Assembly (NCBI GenBank): GCA_963824805.1
Contig: CAWGQZ010000049.1
Location: forward strand, 22,248-86,247
Length of the DNA: 64,000 bases
Direction of reading: 5' to 3'
Source of the DNA: DATBAT01 sp963824805
GTDB lineage: Bacteria > Acidobacteriota > Terriglobia > Terriglobales > Acidobacteriaceae
Positions 25,075-33,629 of the stretch are shown piece by piece; within the stretch, counting starts at the first letter, position 1, and the number at the start of each line of letters is the position of its first letter. A program made the translations under genes and the position numbers. Under the pieces are notes generated by a model. That model saw nothing but the letters and a program-made list of their open reading frames with translations, was not told the DNA's origin and searched no databases.

Positions 25075-25187
25075 ATTTCATGCAGAGTGGCTGAGGGACG
25101 AGCCCTAAGAAGCCACGACAACCGGATCAGAAGTCTACTTCTGGTCGCCCGGTGTCAACTCTCTCCCGGTTGCGGGGAACATGAGAT
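25075..25187 (+). promoter_or_regulatory. SAM-I (S-box) riboswitch aptamer
   Basis: Helices fit S-box architecture. P1 pairs ATTTCATG (25075-25082) with CATGAGAT (25180-25187). P2 pairs GTGGCT (25087-25092) with AGCCAC (25111-25116), with a GAGGGA...CCCTAAGA internal kink. The conserved ACAACC follows, then P3 (ACCGG...AGAAG/CTTCT...CCGGT), the GGTGTCAA core strand and P4 (TCCCG/CGGGGA). Length 113 nt. S-box aptamers bind S-adenosylmethionine and switch off genes of sulfur and methionine metabolism. The downstream gene is thrC, which is informative for its role. Confidence 0.92.
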
Positions 25188-25216
25188 TCGGGGTGAGAGT
25201 GTTTTTCCACCTCGTG

Positions 25217-25253
25217 CCTCTTTTCCTATTCCTGGAGAAGAGGTTTTATTTTT
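25217..25253 (+). terminator. riboswitch-controlled intrinsic terminator
   Basis: CCTCTTTTCC and GGAGAAGAGG form a 10-bp stem (one G-T pair) with a 7-base loop, followed by TTTTATTTTT. Placed 29 bases after the aptamer and before the thrC start, it implies SAM-induced transcription termination. It also rules out the TTG at 25252, which lies inside the T-tract, as the gene start. Confidence 0.88.
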
Positions 25254-25302
25254 GGCAAAATCGGCTCGTCCCGGCGCGCGTGAAACGCGAAAGAGAGTGG
25301 CC

Positions 25303-26556
25303 ATGGCAAGTTTTGAATTGCGCTGTCGGGAGTGTAACAAGAGCTGGGGAAATCAGCCCCGCTCCATCTGTGACGATTGCTTCTCGCCGCTGGAAGTCTT
25401 CTACGATTACGATTCCGTCCGTTCGACGTTTACCCGCGAGCGTATCGCCCAGGGTCCGCCCAGCATGTGGCGCTATTCCGACCTGCTGCCCCTGCCAGAG
25501 AACTTCAAGCCCGCCATGCCCACTGGCTTTACGCCCCTTCTGAACGCGCCACATTTGGCAGAGTCGCTCGGAGGCAAGAACCTGTTCCTGAAAAATGACG
25601 CGGTCTGCCTTCCTACGCTGAGCTTTAAAGATCGCGTGGTGGCTGTCGCCTTGGCGCAGGCCAAGGCTTTCGGATTCGAAGTGGTCTCCTGCTCCTCTAC
25701 CGGGAACCTGGCGAACGCGGTTGCCGCCCATGCCGCGCGCAATGGCTTCCAGGCCTGGATCTTCATCCCTTCGGACCTCGAACCGGCCAAGATCGTGGGC
25801 ACCCAGGTGTTCGGCGCCAAGGTGGTTCGCATTTCGGGAAGCTACGACCAGGTCAATCGCTTGTGCTCGCAGATTGCCGACGAACACAACTGGGGATTCG
25901 TGAACGTCAATCTGCGCCCTTATTATGCCGAGGGGTCAAAAACCGTTGGCTACGAAATCGCCGAGCAACTGGGCTGGCGACTTCCGGACAATGTCGTCGT
26001 TCCCATGGCGGGTGGATCTCTGATTACGAAGGTGAAAAAGGCATTCGGTGAACTCATCGAACTGGGACTCGTCGAAGACAAGCCGGTTAAATTCTTTGGC
26101 GCTCAAGCTACCGGCTGCTCCCCGATCTCGACCGCTGTGAAAGCCGGCAACACCGAAATCGAACCGCAGAAGCCAAAGACCATCGCCCGCTCGCTGGCCA
26201 TCGGAAATCCGGCCGACGGTCACTACGCCATCAAGACCATCACCGGAAGCGGCGGATGGTCGGAGGATGTCTCCGACGCGGAAGTGGTCGATGGAATTCA
26301 GTTGCTGGCCACCACCGAAGGCGTCTTCACCGAAACTGCCGGCGGCGTGACTGTAGGCTGCGCCCGCAAGCTATACGCTTCGGGACGCATCTCTCCTGAC
26401 GAAACCACAGTCCTCTGCATCACGGGCAACGGGCTGAAGACGACTGATGCGCTTACGGGAAAGTATGAGGTCGAGTCCCCGATCGCACCCAAGCTGGCGG
26501 AGTTTGAGGCTTATTTGAGCCGTAGCCTGAACCTGCCCGAGACGGTGGCCGTCTGA
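25303..26556 (+). CDS. thrC: threonine synthase (PLP-dependent), SAM-riboswitch controlled
   Basis: A 417-aa fold-type II PLP enzyme. It begins with a small zinc-ribbon-like region (C8-x2-C11, C23-x2-C26). PLP lysine is Lys109 in LSFKDR, the phosphate is held by SSTGN, and VPMAGGSLITK is also typical. Known family members convert O-phosphohomoserine to threonine. The ATG at 25303 is used because earlier in-frame codons fall in the riboswitch and terminator. The S-box leader and the TGATG overlap with a CysO-like sulfur carrier gene suggest a role in homocysteine/methionine synthesis instead of, or besides, threonine. CysM, the partner of CysO, shares this fold. Confidence 0.9.
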   Translation: MASFELRCRECNKSWGNQPRSICDDCFSPLEVFYDYDSVRSTFTRERIAQGPPSMWRYSDLLPLPENFKPAMPTGFTPLLNAPHLAESLGGKNLFLKNDAVCLPTLSFKDRVVAVALAQAKAFGFEVVSCSSTGNLANAVAAHAARNGFQAWIFIPSDLEPAKIVGTQVFGAKVVRISGSYDQVNRLCSQIADEHNWGFVNVNLRPYYAEGSKTVGYEIAEQLGWRLPDNVVVPMAGGSLITKVKKAFGELIELGLVEDKPVKFFGAQATGCSPISTAVKAGNTEIEPQKPKTIARSLAIGNPADGHYAIKTITGSGGWSEDVSDAEVVDGIQLLATTEGVFTETAGGVTVGCARKLYASGRISPDETTVLCITGNGLKTTDALTGKYEVESPIAPKLAEFEAYLSRSLNLPETVAV

Positions 26557-26837
26557 TGCCGATCACCGTGCAAATTCCGTCAGCGTTGCGCCGCCATACC
26601 AACGGCACCGCTAAAATCACCTGCTCGGTGACCGACTTAAACGGGCTCTTCTCAGAACTGGATGCGAAGTTCCCCGAACTCAAACCTCACCTGCGGGACG
26701 AAACCGGACAGATTCGACGCTTCCTGAACGTCTACGTCAATGAAGAAGACATCCGCTTCCTGGGAGGGAATAACTATGCCTTCCAGGACGGAGACGAAGT
26801 GCTTCTTGTGCCGTCGATCGCCGGCGGCCGATTCTGA
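26556..26837 (+). CDS. CysO/MoaD-like ubiquitin-fold sulfur carrier protein
   Basis: 93 aa with a beta-grasp fold. The pattern (ITVQIPSALRRHTNG, IRRFLNVYVNEEDIRFLGG, DGDEVLLVPSIAGG) is closely like mycobacterial CysO, more than MoaD or ThiS. The diglycine is followed by Arg-Phe, so a protease would have to trim two residues before the C-terminal glycine could be adenylated and thiocarboxylated. CysO donates sulfide to the PLP enzyme CysM. Here the partner is the coupled threonine-synthase-like enzyme under a SAM riboswitch. No activating enzyme (MoeB-type) or JAMM protease is in the window. Confidence 0.88.
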   Translation: MPITVQIPSALRRHTNGTAKITCSVTDLNGLFSELDAKFPELKPHLRDETGQIRRFLNVYVNEEDIRFLGGNNYAFQDGDEVLLVPSIAGGRF

Positions 26838-26863
26838 GTTGACTCGGTTGAGCATGACGAAAA

Positions 26864-28771
26864 TTACCGGGCCTTAATGATCGCACCCAAAACATCCGGC
26901 TTCGATTCATCCCGCACCAGATGCGGATACATTTCCCCGCCGTGATAATCCAGCTTGTAGATTTTGTAGTAGTCAGTATTCTCGACCAGCAGTTCGAATG
27001 GGGCAGAACTGTTTTTGGTTGCCTTCAAGGCATCGCGGAACACGTCATCGGTGTACTTGCGGCCGTTGACGCCGACAATTTTCATTCCCGGCCCAATCCC
27101 GGCCTTGGCAGCTGGCATTCCTTCGAATGTGTCTGTAATGGTGCCATCTTTCTTCAGCCTTAATCCTACGGAGAACGAGGCCTCGATTCGGTCACGCTGG
27201 CCCTCTTCCGCTTTGAGTAATTCCGACGGAGTTCCGTCATACACCAGTTTCCAGCCGCTGTTTTCAATCCCAGTCAATGGTGCTCCGGGCCCGTGGTTGG
27301 TAAGCCGCTCCGTCCAGAATCCGCGCCAGTCGTAGGGCGCTACCTGGTTCAGCGTGTTTACCACGTCATCGAAAGTGTAGGTCTTGACCTCCGGCGGACC
27401 GCTCTGCCCGCCGTGAAATAAATGGCAGAAGTCATCGATGCTCTTCTGTTGATTAGTTTGCTGACGAATGATGGTGTCTACCCAAAGCCAGTTCAAAACG
27501 TCTTCCTCGTAATAATCGAGTCCGCGCCGCCACGAGTTCCACTCCGCCGGAGCTCCTTGCATCGCCGGAACTCCATCGGCAGTGTCCTGCAAATTGCGCC
27601 AGGTGCGACCCGGATTGTGATCGAGAGTAGCGGCAATATAAGCCAGCGAATCATTAAACTGGTCTGGTGTTCGGATTCCAGTGCGCCCGCTGAGCACGTC
27701 TCCGAGATACGAGGTCAAGCCTTCATAGACCCAGAGCAGATCGGTCTTCATGGGTTGCTCATAATCCGGTGTCGCCAGGTCAAAGGGCCGCCTGTACTTG
27801 CCGTTCCAGGAATGTACGTACTCGTGAGTGAGCAGGCCGGCCGCCAACAACCGCAGGCTGGGGTCGATCAAAGCGCGTTCTCCCTCGCGGCTGTCATTTG
27901 ACTCGTGATGCTCAAGGCCGAAGTGGGCGACGTGATCGCTCAAGCTGTAAAGAAAGTGATAGTCGCGAAAGTGCTGCGCTCCAAAAAGCTTGAGCGCCTG
28001 GTCGGTGAGGCTCTTGTAGCGATCGAGAACATCCTGGGGAGCATCAAGAGCAGCCGCGCTATCGGCGGCGATATCCATTTCCTGTTGAGGATTGTCAGCC
28101 AGCGGCACCACTCGCAGGAACTCCCCGGTAATGATCGGGGAGTCCACCAGCGTGGTTAGCGAAACCGCTTTGAACCTAATCTCGCTGCCCGATTGCGAGT
28201 CCACGGGAAGTGGCGTTCCAAACTTCCATCCCTCCGGCAATTTCAGACTGGCCTGGTAGTTCAACTCATCGGAGGTCCACCCCGCCGGGTACAGCAGCAT
28301 CGTGTTCCAACTCAGCACAGCCATCTTGTTGGTCGCCGACGGACCTCCGGTGTAAAGCCCTTCTTCTCCCGCGGGAGCAAGGAAATCAAGGGAGGTGTCG
28401 ACGGTAGTCACTCCCGCTGGGACCTGAACATGCAGCGTCCACCCATCCAACAGGTCGCGCCGCCACTTCAGCTCTTGGCCGCCGGCGTAAAACTTCAATC
28501 CAGCCAATTCCTGGATCGGCCCAGTTGGCCCATGCTCGCCAGGAATCCATTTCGGATAGTAGAGAACAAGGTCGCCGGGCTTCGCCGGAATCGCCAGCTT
28601 GGCGTGGAAAATCTTACGCGGCGTTTCGGTCGCGTCCAGACTGATGGTGATGGTCGGCGCCGGAGGTTTGGCTACCTCCTTTTCCTTCTTCTTGTCCGCC
28701 ATGGCGGGAAGAAATGAAAATGCTAAAACAGCGGTGAGAAAAATTCCCCGACGGACGAAGAAAAAGGCCAC
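26864..28771 (-). CDS. M61 family metallopeptidase with PDZ domain
   Basis: A 635-aa secreted peptidase (signal peptide residues 1-25, ending AMADK). The zinc site is HEYVH at 316-320, preceded by the family hallmark GLEHHES (285-291). The N-terminal 40-220 is the M61 beta-sandwich. A PDZ domain occupies about 525-600 (GMPAAKAGIGPGMKIVGVNG). M61 enzymes are glycyl-type aminopeptidases. Length and domain order are normal. The active-site Glu317 is present, so it should be active in the periplasm. Confidence 0.92.
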   Translation of the reverse strand: MAFFFVRRGIFLTAVLAFSFLPAMADKKKEKEVAKPPAPTITISLDATETPRKIFHAKLAIPAKPGDLVLYYPKWIPGEHGPTGPIQELAGLKFYAGGQELKWRRDLLDGWTLHVQVPAGVTTVDTSLDFLAPAGEEGLYTGGPSATNKMAVLSWNTMLLYPAGWTSDELNYQASLKLPEGWKFGTPLPVDSQSGSEIRFKAVSLTTLVDSPIITGEFLRVVPLADNPQQEMDIAADSAAALDAPQDVLDRYKSLTDQALKLFGAQHFRDYHFLYSLSDHVAHFGLEHHESNDSREGERALIDPSLRLLAAGLLTHEYVHSWNGKYRRPFDLATPDYEQPMKTDLLWVYEGLTSYLGDVLSGRTGIRTPDQFNDSLAYIAATLDHNPGRTWRNLQDTADGVPAMQGAPAEWNSWRRGLDYYEEDVLNWLWVDTIIRQQTNQQKSIDDFCHLFHGGQSGPPEVKTYTFDDVVNTLNQVAPYDWRGFWTERLTNHGPGAPLTGIENSGWKLVYDGTPSELLKAEEGQRDRIEASFSVGLRLKKDGTITDTFEGMPAAKAGIGPGMKIVGVNGRKYTDDVFRDALKATKNSSAPFELLVENTDYYKIYKLDYHGGEMYPHLVRDESKPDVLGAIIKAR

Positions 28772-28879
28772 GTACCCTCCAGAAAATTCCGATTCAACTC
28801 ATACCCAAACAATTGTTATTCCACAGCGCGGCCGTACCGCGAAGAATCTGCTTTCGGCACCGCCCAGTACTCATGCATT

Positions 28880-29800
28880 CTAACTGCGGTCCCGGCGGGC
28901 GATCCAAAGGGTATGCTCGCGAGAAATAGCATTTTCCGCGTCACCTACAAAGTTGGAGAAGTCCGCGTCGCTACCAAGATGGCTGCCCTGTTCCTCAATG
29001 AAACCCAATTCCAGCGCTGCCACGGCATAGGACTGCGCCAACTCTTCATGCTGCCGCACCTGCAGCCAGGCCACCAGAGCGCTAGCTAAGGCCGAGAACA
29101 CACCCACCAGATTCCACCTGGATCCCGGCGACGCAATCATGAAAGCGCCCGCCGCCAGTGCCATCGCCTGGCTCACCAGGATCACTACAAAATAGCGGCT
29201 CTCCGCGGTTTGACTCTTGCGCGCCTTGCGGCCATACCAGCTGCGCTGATCGGCAATACGCTGCGAAAGGTAAGTCTGCCGTCGGCTGTCGAGCGCCATC
29301 GCCCGCACTTCACGCATGCGCGGCGAAATTTGTGGCTTGTCGGTGTATTCGCTGCTCACCCCAACCGCGAGCTGATCGGAGTCTTTCACCAGAGCCTTCA
29401 AGTCCGCGATGAATTTGGTATCTACATCAGCTCCTTGTAAGCCGATGAAGTACGGCTCGGCGCCCGCCATATAGCGCCACGCCATGCTTTTTGCAGATTC
29501 AGAGATGGCTCGCCCGCCGTACCAGAGCTTTTCCGGCTTCAGCGAGCGTCGAATCGCCGTAAGAACAAAACTGAGCGAGACCAGCGCTGTGCTCGCGACC
29601 GCGAGGGAAGTCTTAGCGCCGGAGATCACTCCCGACAACGCCCCCAGGCCGGCGGCAACTACTAAGCAGAGAAGGATAGAGCTGGTAAAAAGCAGATGCT
29701 TGCCTTGCGCCGCTATCGAAGCGCGGTCGGCCGCTTGAAACAGCGCAGGGTAGTCGGAGTTCTTTACTTCCAGCCTGGTTGGAGTGGCGACCTCTGGCAT
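28880..29800 (-). CDS. SLATT/DUF4231-type membrane protein
   Basis: 306 aa with two helical-hairpin halves. Predicted membrane segments lie near 38-54, 62-82, 203-220 and 228-248. The second half contains YLSQRIADQRSWYGRKARKS, the Y-x-x-x-R-x-x-D-Q-x-x-W-Y-x-x-K-A pattern of DUF4231/SLATT proteins. SLATT proteins are 2-TM effectors in some nucleotide-signalling defence systems, but DUF4231 proteins also occur alone. No cyclase (SMODS/CD-NTase) or SLOG gene is nearby, so a defence role is not supported here. Confidence 0.75.
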   Translation of the reverse strand: MPEVATPTRLEVKNSDYPALFQAADRASIAAQGKHLLFTSSILLCLVVAAGLGALSGVISGAKTSLAVASTALVSLSFVLTAIRRSLKPEKLWYGGRAISESAKSMAWRYMAGAEPYFIGLQGADVDTKFIADLKALVKDSDQLAVGVSSEYTDKPQISPRMREVRAMALDSRRQTYLSQRIADQRSWYGRKARKSQTAESRYFVVILVSQAMALAAGAFMIASPGSRWNLVGVFSALASALVAWLQVRQHEELAQSYAVAALELGFIEEQGSHLGSDADFSNFVGDAENAISREHTLWIARRDRS

Positions 29801-29945
29801 CCGCGTCCTTGCCGGGGTTCCATTTCATGAATGCCCGGAGAGCTATGGATATTACCCTCGAAGGCGGTCAGGGAACAAGCAAACGTCTGGCATCCCCACC
29901 ATGGTCCAAGGGCATTTCCTTGGCGAATCTTAGTCTCCTTGGTGA

Positions 29946-30155
29946 TTATCTGGATTTCCTCTTCGGGACTTTCGCTCCCTTTTTGCGGGCTTCAGAAAGT
30001 CCAATGGCAATAGCCTGCTTGCGGCTTTTCACGGTTCCGCCCTTCCCGCCTTTGCCGGATTTGAGCGTGCCTTTCTTCTTACGACGCATAGCGCTGGCTA
30101 CGGTTTTGCCTGCTGCCGTGCCATATTTTCTACTGGAACTCCTCTTAGTCGGCAT
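29946..30155 (-). CDS. DUF6496-type basic small protein
   Basis: 69 aa, about one third Lys/Arg, with the family signature KSRKQAIAIGLSEARKKG near the C-terminus and a SRKYGTAAGKTV opening. AGGAG lies 7 bases before the ATG. The charge suggests nucleic-acid binding; no function is established. It stands alone. Confidence 0.82.
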   Translation of the reverse strand: MPTKRSSSRKYGTAAGKTVASAMRRKKKGTLKSGKGGKGGTVKSRKQAIAIGLSEARKKGAKVPKRKSR

Positions 30156-30252
30156 TAGAAATCTCCTGCGGTTTAGAGGGACAAAATTTACTTTGGGTTG
30201 CGCGGCGGAACCCTAAGCCTCTAAGACAGCGATGTGACGAGACCTCGCCAGC

Positions 30253-31332
30253 TCAGTTCCGGTCTCCGTAATATCCTTCGCGAGCCTGCACAACCAGGTC
30301 TTTCTTCTTCATCGTCAACTGAATCTTGTGATAGCCCGAGTCCCCCGCGCCCGCCCGATCAGGTGTGTAGCCGAGGTTATATTGGTGCCGAAGTTCGTCC
30401 TCGATCTGGTTGTAGATCTGATCGATCGGCTCCTTCTTAGAAACCTCAAACATCCGCCCCCCACTTTCCTTCGAAATGCGCTCCAGAATTTTCTTACCAT
30501 CGGGACGCTCCCGCTGCTGCGGGTATCCTCCACCGTGGCGCCCGCCACCCGGCCGCCCCATGCCCCCTCCGCCGATTCCACCGCCGAGCCTGGGACTACC
30601 AAACCCGCCACCATAGCCTTCCTCGTCCTTGAAGAGAATGGAATAGACCACTGTGTCTGCGCGCTGTGCCGATTCCATCGCGGACTCGAGCGATTCCTTG
30701 CTGCCGGTGTCAACGCCGTCGGAAAGAATGATCAGCGCCTTTCGGCCTTCCTGCTTCTTCATTAATTCATCGGAAGCCAGATAAACCGCGTCATAGAGCA
30801 TGGTGCCGCCGCCACGAAACCCTCCACCTCCACGGCCGCGTCCACCACGCCCCGGGTACGAAGAAGGATCAGAGCCAGGATTCCTTGCACCTCCCGTGCT
30901 GGTCCGCTCCAGCCGCGGAGTTTCCAGATTGTCCAATGCCGCTTCCAGCTTCTGGTGCGACGACGTCAAGTCCTGTAACAACTCCACCTCGCGATCAAAG
31001 TGAATGATGAACGCCCGATCGCGGTCTTCGCGAACCATGCGATCGAGAAAACTATGGCTGGCGCTGCGTTCCTGGTCGAGCACGCGCCGCTGGCTGAGGC
31101 TGGTGTCTACCAGCAGACCAAGCGTCAGCGGAAGATTGCTCTCTTGGGTGAAATAATGAATGCTCTGCGGCCGTCCGTCCTCGGCAAGAGCGAAGTCATC
31201 CTTATTCAAATTGCCGACGACAGCACCGTGTTTATCGCGCACGGTGGCCAGCACATTCACCACCTTCACATTGACGGACATCGTGGTCACCGGCTGCGCT
31301 ATCCGGCGTCTGTCCAAGGACCAGCGCAGCAC
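30253..31332 (-). CDS. VWA domain-containing protein (N-terminus frameshifted)
   Basis: 359 codons. From about residue 18 (MSVNVKVVNVLATVRDKHG) it is the acidobacterial VWFA-related type. A short beta domain is followed by a von Willebrand A domain with a MIDAS motif (VDTSLS near residues 93-98) and LSDGVDTGS. Two Gly/Arg-rich loops interrupt the domain, near 168-176 and 255-280. A signal peptide (starting MQPSVFPSGKF and ending VLGQTPDSA) is encoded in another frame from 31390, so one indel near 31305 probably separates it. The intact protein would then be secreted. Confidence 0.82.
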   Translation of the reverse strand: MLRWSLDRRRIAQPVTTMSVNVKVVNVLATVRDKHGAVVGNLNKDDFALAEDGRPQSIHYFTQESNLPLTLGLLVDTSLSQRRVLDQERSASHSFLDRMVREDRDRAFIIHFDREVELLQDLTSSHQKLEAALDNLETPRLERTSTGGARNPGSDPSSYPGRGGRGRGGGGFRGGGTMLYDAVYLASDELMKKQEGRKALIILSDGVDTGSKESLESAMESAQRADTVVYSILFKDEEGYGGGFGSPRLGGGIGGGGMGRPGGGRHGGGYPQQRERPDGKKILERISKESGGRMFEVSKKEPIDQIYNQIEDELRHQYNLGYTPDRAGAGDSGYHKIQLTMKKKDLVVQAREGYYGDRN

Positions 31333-31526
31333 AAGCGATCACAGAGATCAAAGCAGGGAATTTTCCCGAGGGGAACACACTAGGTTGCATAAACGATTCA
31401 GATCGACACGCCGGACCGCACAACAGGCACTCTTCTCCGTACCAGTGAGAACCACAATAGGGAAGGCAGGGTTGTGAGCGGGAAGGGTAAAAATTTGTAA
31501 AGGTCAAAAAGAGGAACGCCGGAGCG

Positions 31527-32339
31527 TCACTCGACCTGTGCGACCTGAACCGTAATGTTGTCCGGCCCGCCGCGGTCACGCGCCATTTTGATCAGCTCCC
31601 GGCACGCCGCCTCAGGTTTCTTGGAAGTCACAATCTTTTGGATATCGGATTCTGCAAGCAAACTCCATAACCCATCCGTACACAACACCAGGGTATCTCC
31701 CGGTTCCAGCGAAAGCGGTTCTTCTGGACACTCCGGTGCCACCTCCGCCCCAGCTCCCAGCGCCGAGGTCAGAATGTGCCGTTGCGGATGCGACCCCGCC
31801 TCTTCGGTGCTGATAATCCCTTGTTCTACCAACTTGCCGACATAAGATTGATCGCGGGTCAGCCGATGAATGCTGTCTTCTCGCGCCAGATAGAGTCGGC
31901 TGTCGCCGACATGCGCGTAATAAAGGTCGTGGTCGCGCAGCACCACCACGGTACAGGTCGTTCCCATGCCCTGAAGTCCGGGATGACTGTCGGCATACTG
32001 CAGAATTTTTCTGTGTGCGGTCTGAAAGGCAGTAAACAGAATAGCGCGGATATCGCCGCCCTTGGCGGAAGAATAAATTTCCTGAACTGTATCTACTGCA
32101 ATGCGGCTGGCCTCAGCCCCGCCTTCATGGCCGCCCATGCCGTCGGCCACACTGAACAATCTGCCCTTCTCCTGGAATTGCCCATCGTTCTTGCTTTCCC
32201 AGTAAGCAAACCTGTCCTCATTGTTTTCCCGCTGGCAGCCTACGTCACTCAGCCCTGCCAGCTTAACCCCCGGCCTCATCCGCATGCACTCCGCGCCCTC
32301 GCCTTCGATATGTTGACGCCCGGTTTTCAGCCCACTCAT
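31527..32339 (-). CDS. PP2C-type serine/threonine protein phosphatase (Stp1/PrpC-like)
   Basis: 270 aa. PP2C metal-site motifs are NNEDRF (39-44), VADGMGGHEGG (64-74), HVGDSRLYL, LCTDGLW and RGGPDNITV. This enzyme removes phosphate from Ser/Thr kinase substrates. The ATG at 32339 lacks a clear binding site; ATG at 32285 or 32279, after a GGAG, is an equally good start and would remove an unmatched leader. No kinase gene is adjacent. Confidence 0.9.
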   Translation of the reverse strand: MSGLKTGRQHIEGEGAECMRMRPGVKLAGLSDVGCQRENNEDRFAYWESKNDGQFQEKGRLFSVADGMGGHEGGAEASRIAVDTVQEIYSSAKGGDIRAILFTAFQTAHRKILQYADSHPGLQGMGTTCTVVVLRDHDLYYAHVGDSRLYLAREDSIHRLTRDQSYVGKLVEQGIISTEEAGSHPQRHILTSALGAGAEVAPECPEEPLSLEPGDTLVLCTDGLWSLLAESDIQKIVTSKKPEAACRELIKMARDRGGPDNITVQVAQVE

Positions 32340-32488
32340 CAGCGGGCTGCAATCAGCAAAAGGGGAACGGGAGTCTTAGCGGATGGCTCTCCAGCGGAGC
32401 AAAACCTTGCCCCATAGCTAGAAAGTCCGCCGCCCCAGCAGATTGCCACGAATTATATAGCCGAGCGCCAGCTTACGCTTGCCGCGAA

Positions 32489-32500
32489 TGACATTTGTCA
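32489..32500 (+). promoter_or_regulatory. putative operator TGACA-TT-TGTCA before the ABC/two-component operon
   Basis: Perfect 5-bp arms around TT, 77 bases before the ABC ATPase start. The last gene of the operon encodes a LuxR-type response regulator, whose family commonly binds dyads of this size. Assignment to that regulator is inference. Confidence 0.45.
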
Positions 32501-32576
32501 CGAAACCAGAATGATGTTCTCCACTGGCGGGATCTTCGCGCAGCCAGCATGATGGGTGCGCTGGAGGAAGTCTTGC

Positions 32577-33572
32577 ATGATGGCAGCCCTGCAACAGGTT
32601 CCACCCTTGAAGCCGCAAAGTCTGGAGGTTGAGGTAGCTGGCCTTCGCGGTGTCACCAAGACCTACGGGGACATAAAGGCGCTCAACAACGTAGACTTTT
32701 CCGTGCGCGCCGGAGAGTTGGTAGCTTTACTCGGCCCCAACGGCGCAGGGAAGACAACCGCCGTCAAACTTCTGCTCGGTGTCGCCGCCCCTACTGCCGG
32801 GACTGTCAATGTCTTCGGTGGCAACCCAGTGAATCCGGGTGTGCGCATGCGTACCGGAGCCATGTTGCAGGTTGGCAAGGTTCCCGAAACCTTGCGCGTA
32901 CGCGAGCACCTCAGCCTGTTTTCCTCCTACTATCTAAAGCCGCTTCCGCTCACGGAAACGCTTTCTATCGCCGGGATCGAGTCCATCCAAGACCGCAAGT
33001 TCGGAGAACTCTCTGGAGGTCAAAAGCAGCGTGTCCTTTTCGCCCTGGCCGTCTGCGGCGACCCCGACATCCTCTTTCTGGACGAACCGACAGTCGGTAT
33101 GGACGTGGAAGCCCGCCGCGCGTTGTGGCAGCAGATTCGCAATCTGGTGGCACGCGGAAAAAGTGTTCTCCTGACAACCCACTACCTGCAGGAAGCAGAC
33201 TCACTCGCTGACCGGGTGGTAGTTATCAACCAGGGATCGATCATCGCGGAAGGTACCTCGGCCGAAATCAAGGCCCAAACCGCCGGCCGCCGCATTCGCT
33301 GCGTAAGCCGGTTAGAACTAAGTAGTGTCCGCCAACTACCCGGAGTGCTGGAAGTCCGGCAAGACCGCGAGGCAATGGAAATCCATGCTGCCGAAGCTGA
33401 GGCGGTGGTTCGAGAACTGCTAAATCGCGACCCCACCCTCTCTGCGCTGGAAGTCACCAGCGCTGGTCTGGAAGAAGCCTTTCTCGCCCTAACCAAAGAA
33501 AATGGAGGCACAGGAAGTGTGGGGATAGGCCATGTGGGAATGGGCGCCCTCGGCCGTCCGAATCAAATGTAA
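32577..33572 (+). CDS. ABC transporter ATP-binding protein (drug/NatA-type)
   Basis: A 331-aa ATPase. Walker A is GPNGAGKTT, the signature is LSGGQKQR, Walker B is ILFLDEPTVGMD, and the switch His is in TTHYLQEAD. The C-terminal 90 residues form the extra domain common to exporters of the NatA/DrrA group. The ATG at 32577 has GGAGGAAG seven bases before it. It is followed by its permease, a small membrane protein and a DesKR-like sensor-regulator pair, so the export system is probably switched on by an envelope signal. Confidence 0.92.
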   Translation: MMAALQQVPPLKPQSLEVEVAGLRGVTKTYGDIKALNNVDFSVRAGELVALLGPNGAGKTTAVKLLLGVAAPTAGTVNVFGGNPVNPGVRMRTGAMLQVGKVPETLRVREHLSLFSSYYLKPLPLTETLSIAGIESIQDRKFGELSGGQKQRVLFALAVCGDPDILFLDEPTVGMDVEARRALWQQIRNLVARGKSVLLTTHYLQEADSLADRVVVINQGSIIAEGTSAEIKAQTAGRRIRCVSRLELSSVRQLPGVLEVRQDREAMEIHAAEAEAVVRELLNRDPTLSALEVTSAGLEEAFLALTKENGGTGSVGIGHVGMGALGRPNQM

Positions 33573-33629
33573 AAGTATTTTCCAAAGGAACATCCGGGCC
33601 TCAACCAAATCCGCCCTCGAAAGGCACCC

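Noticed and set aside
25087..25302. N-terminal extension of thrC from the GTG at 25087 or the TTG at 25252
   Set aside because: The region is the SAM aptamer and terminator; the zinc-ribbon start of the family fits ATG 25303.
32418..32618. Possible 66-codon gene on the minus strand before the ABC operon
   Set aside because: It overlaps the ABC start and the dyad at 32489; only its last 30 residues look protein-like, and it lacks a start with a binding site.
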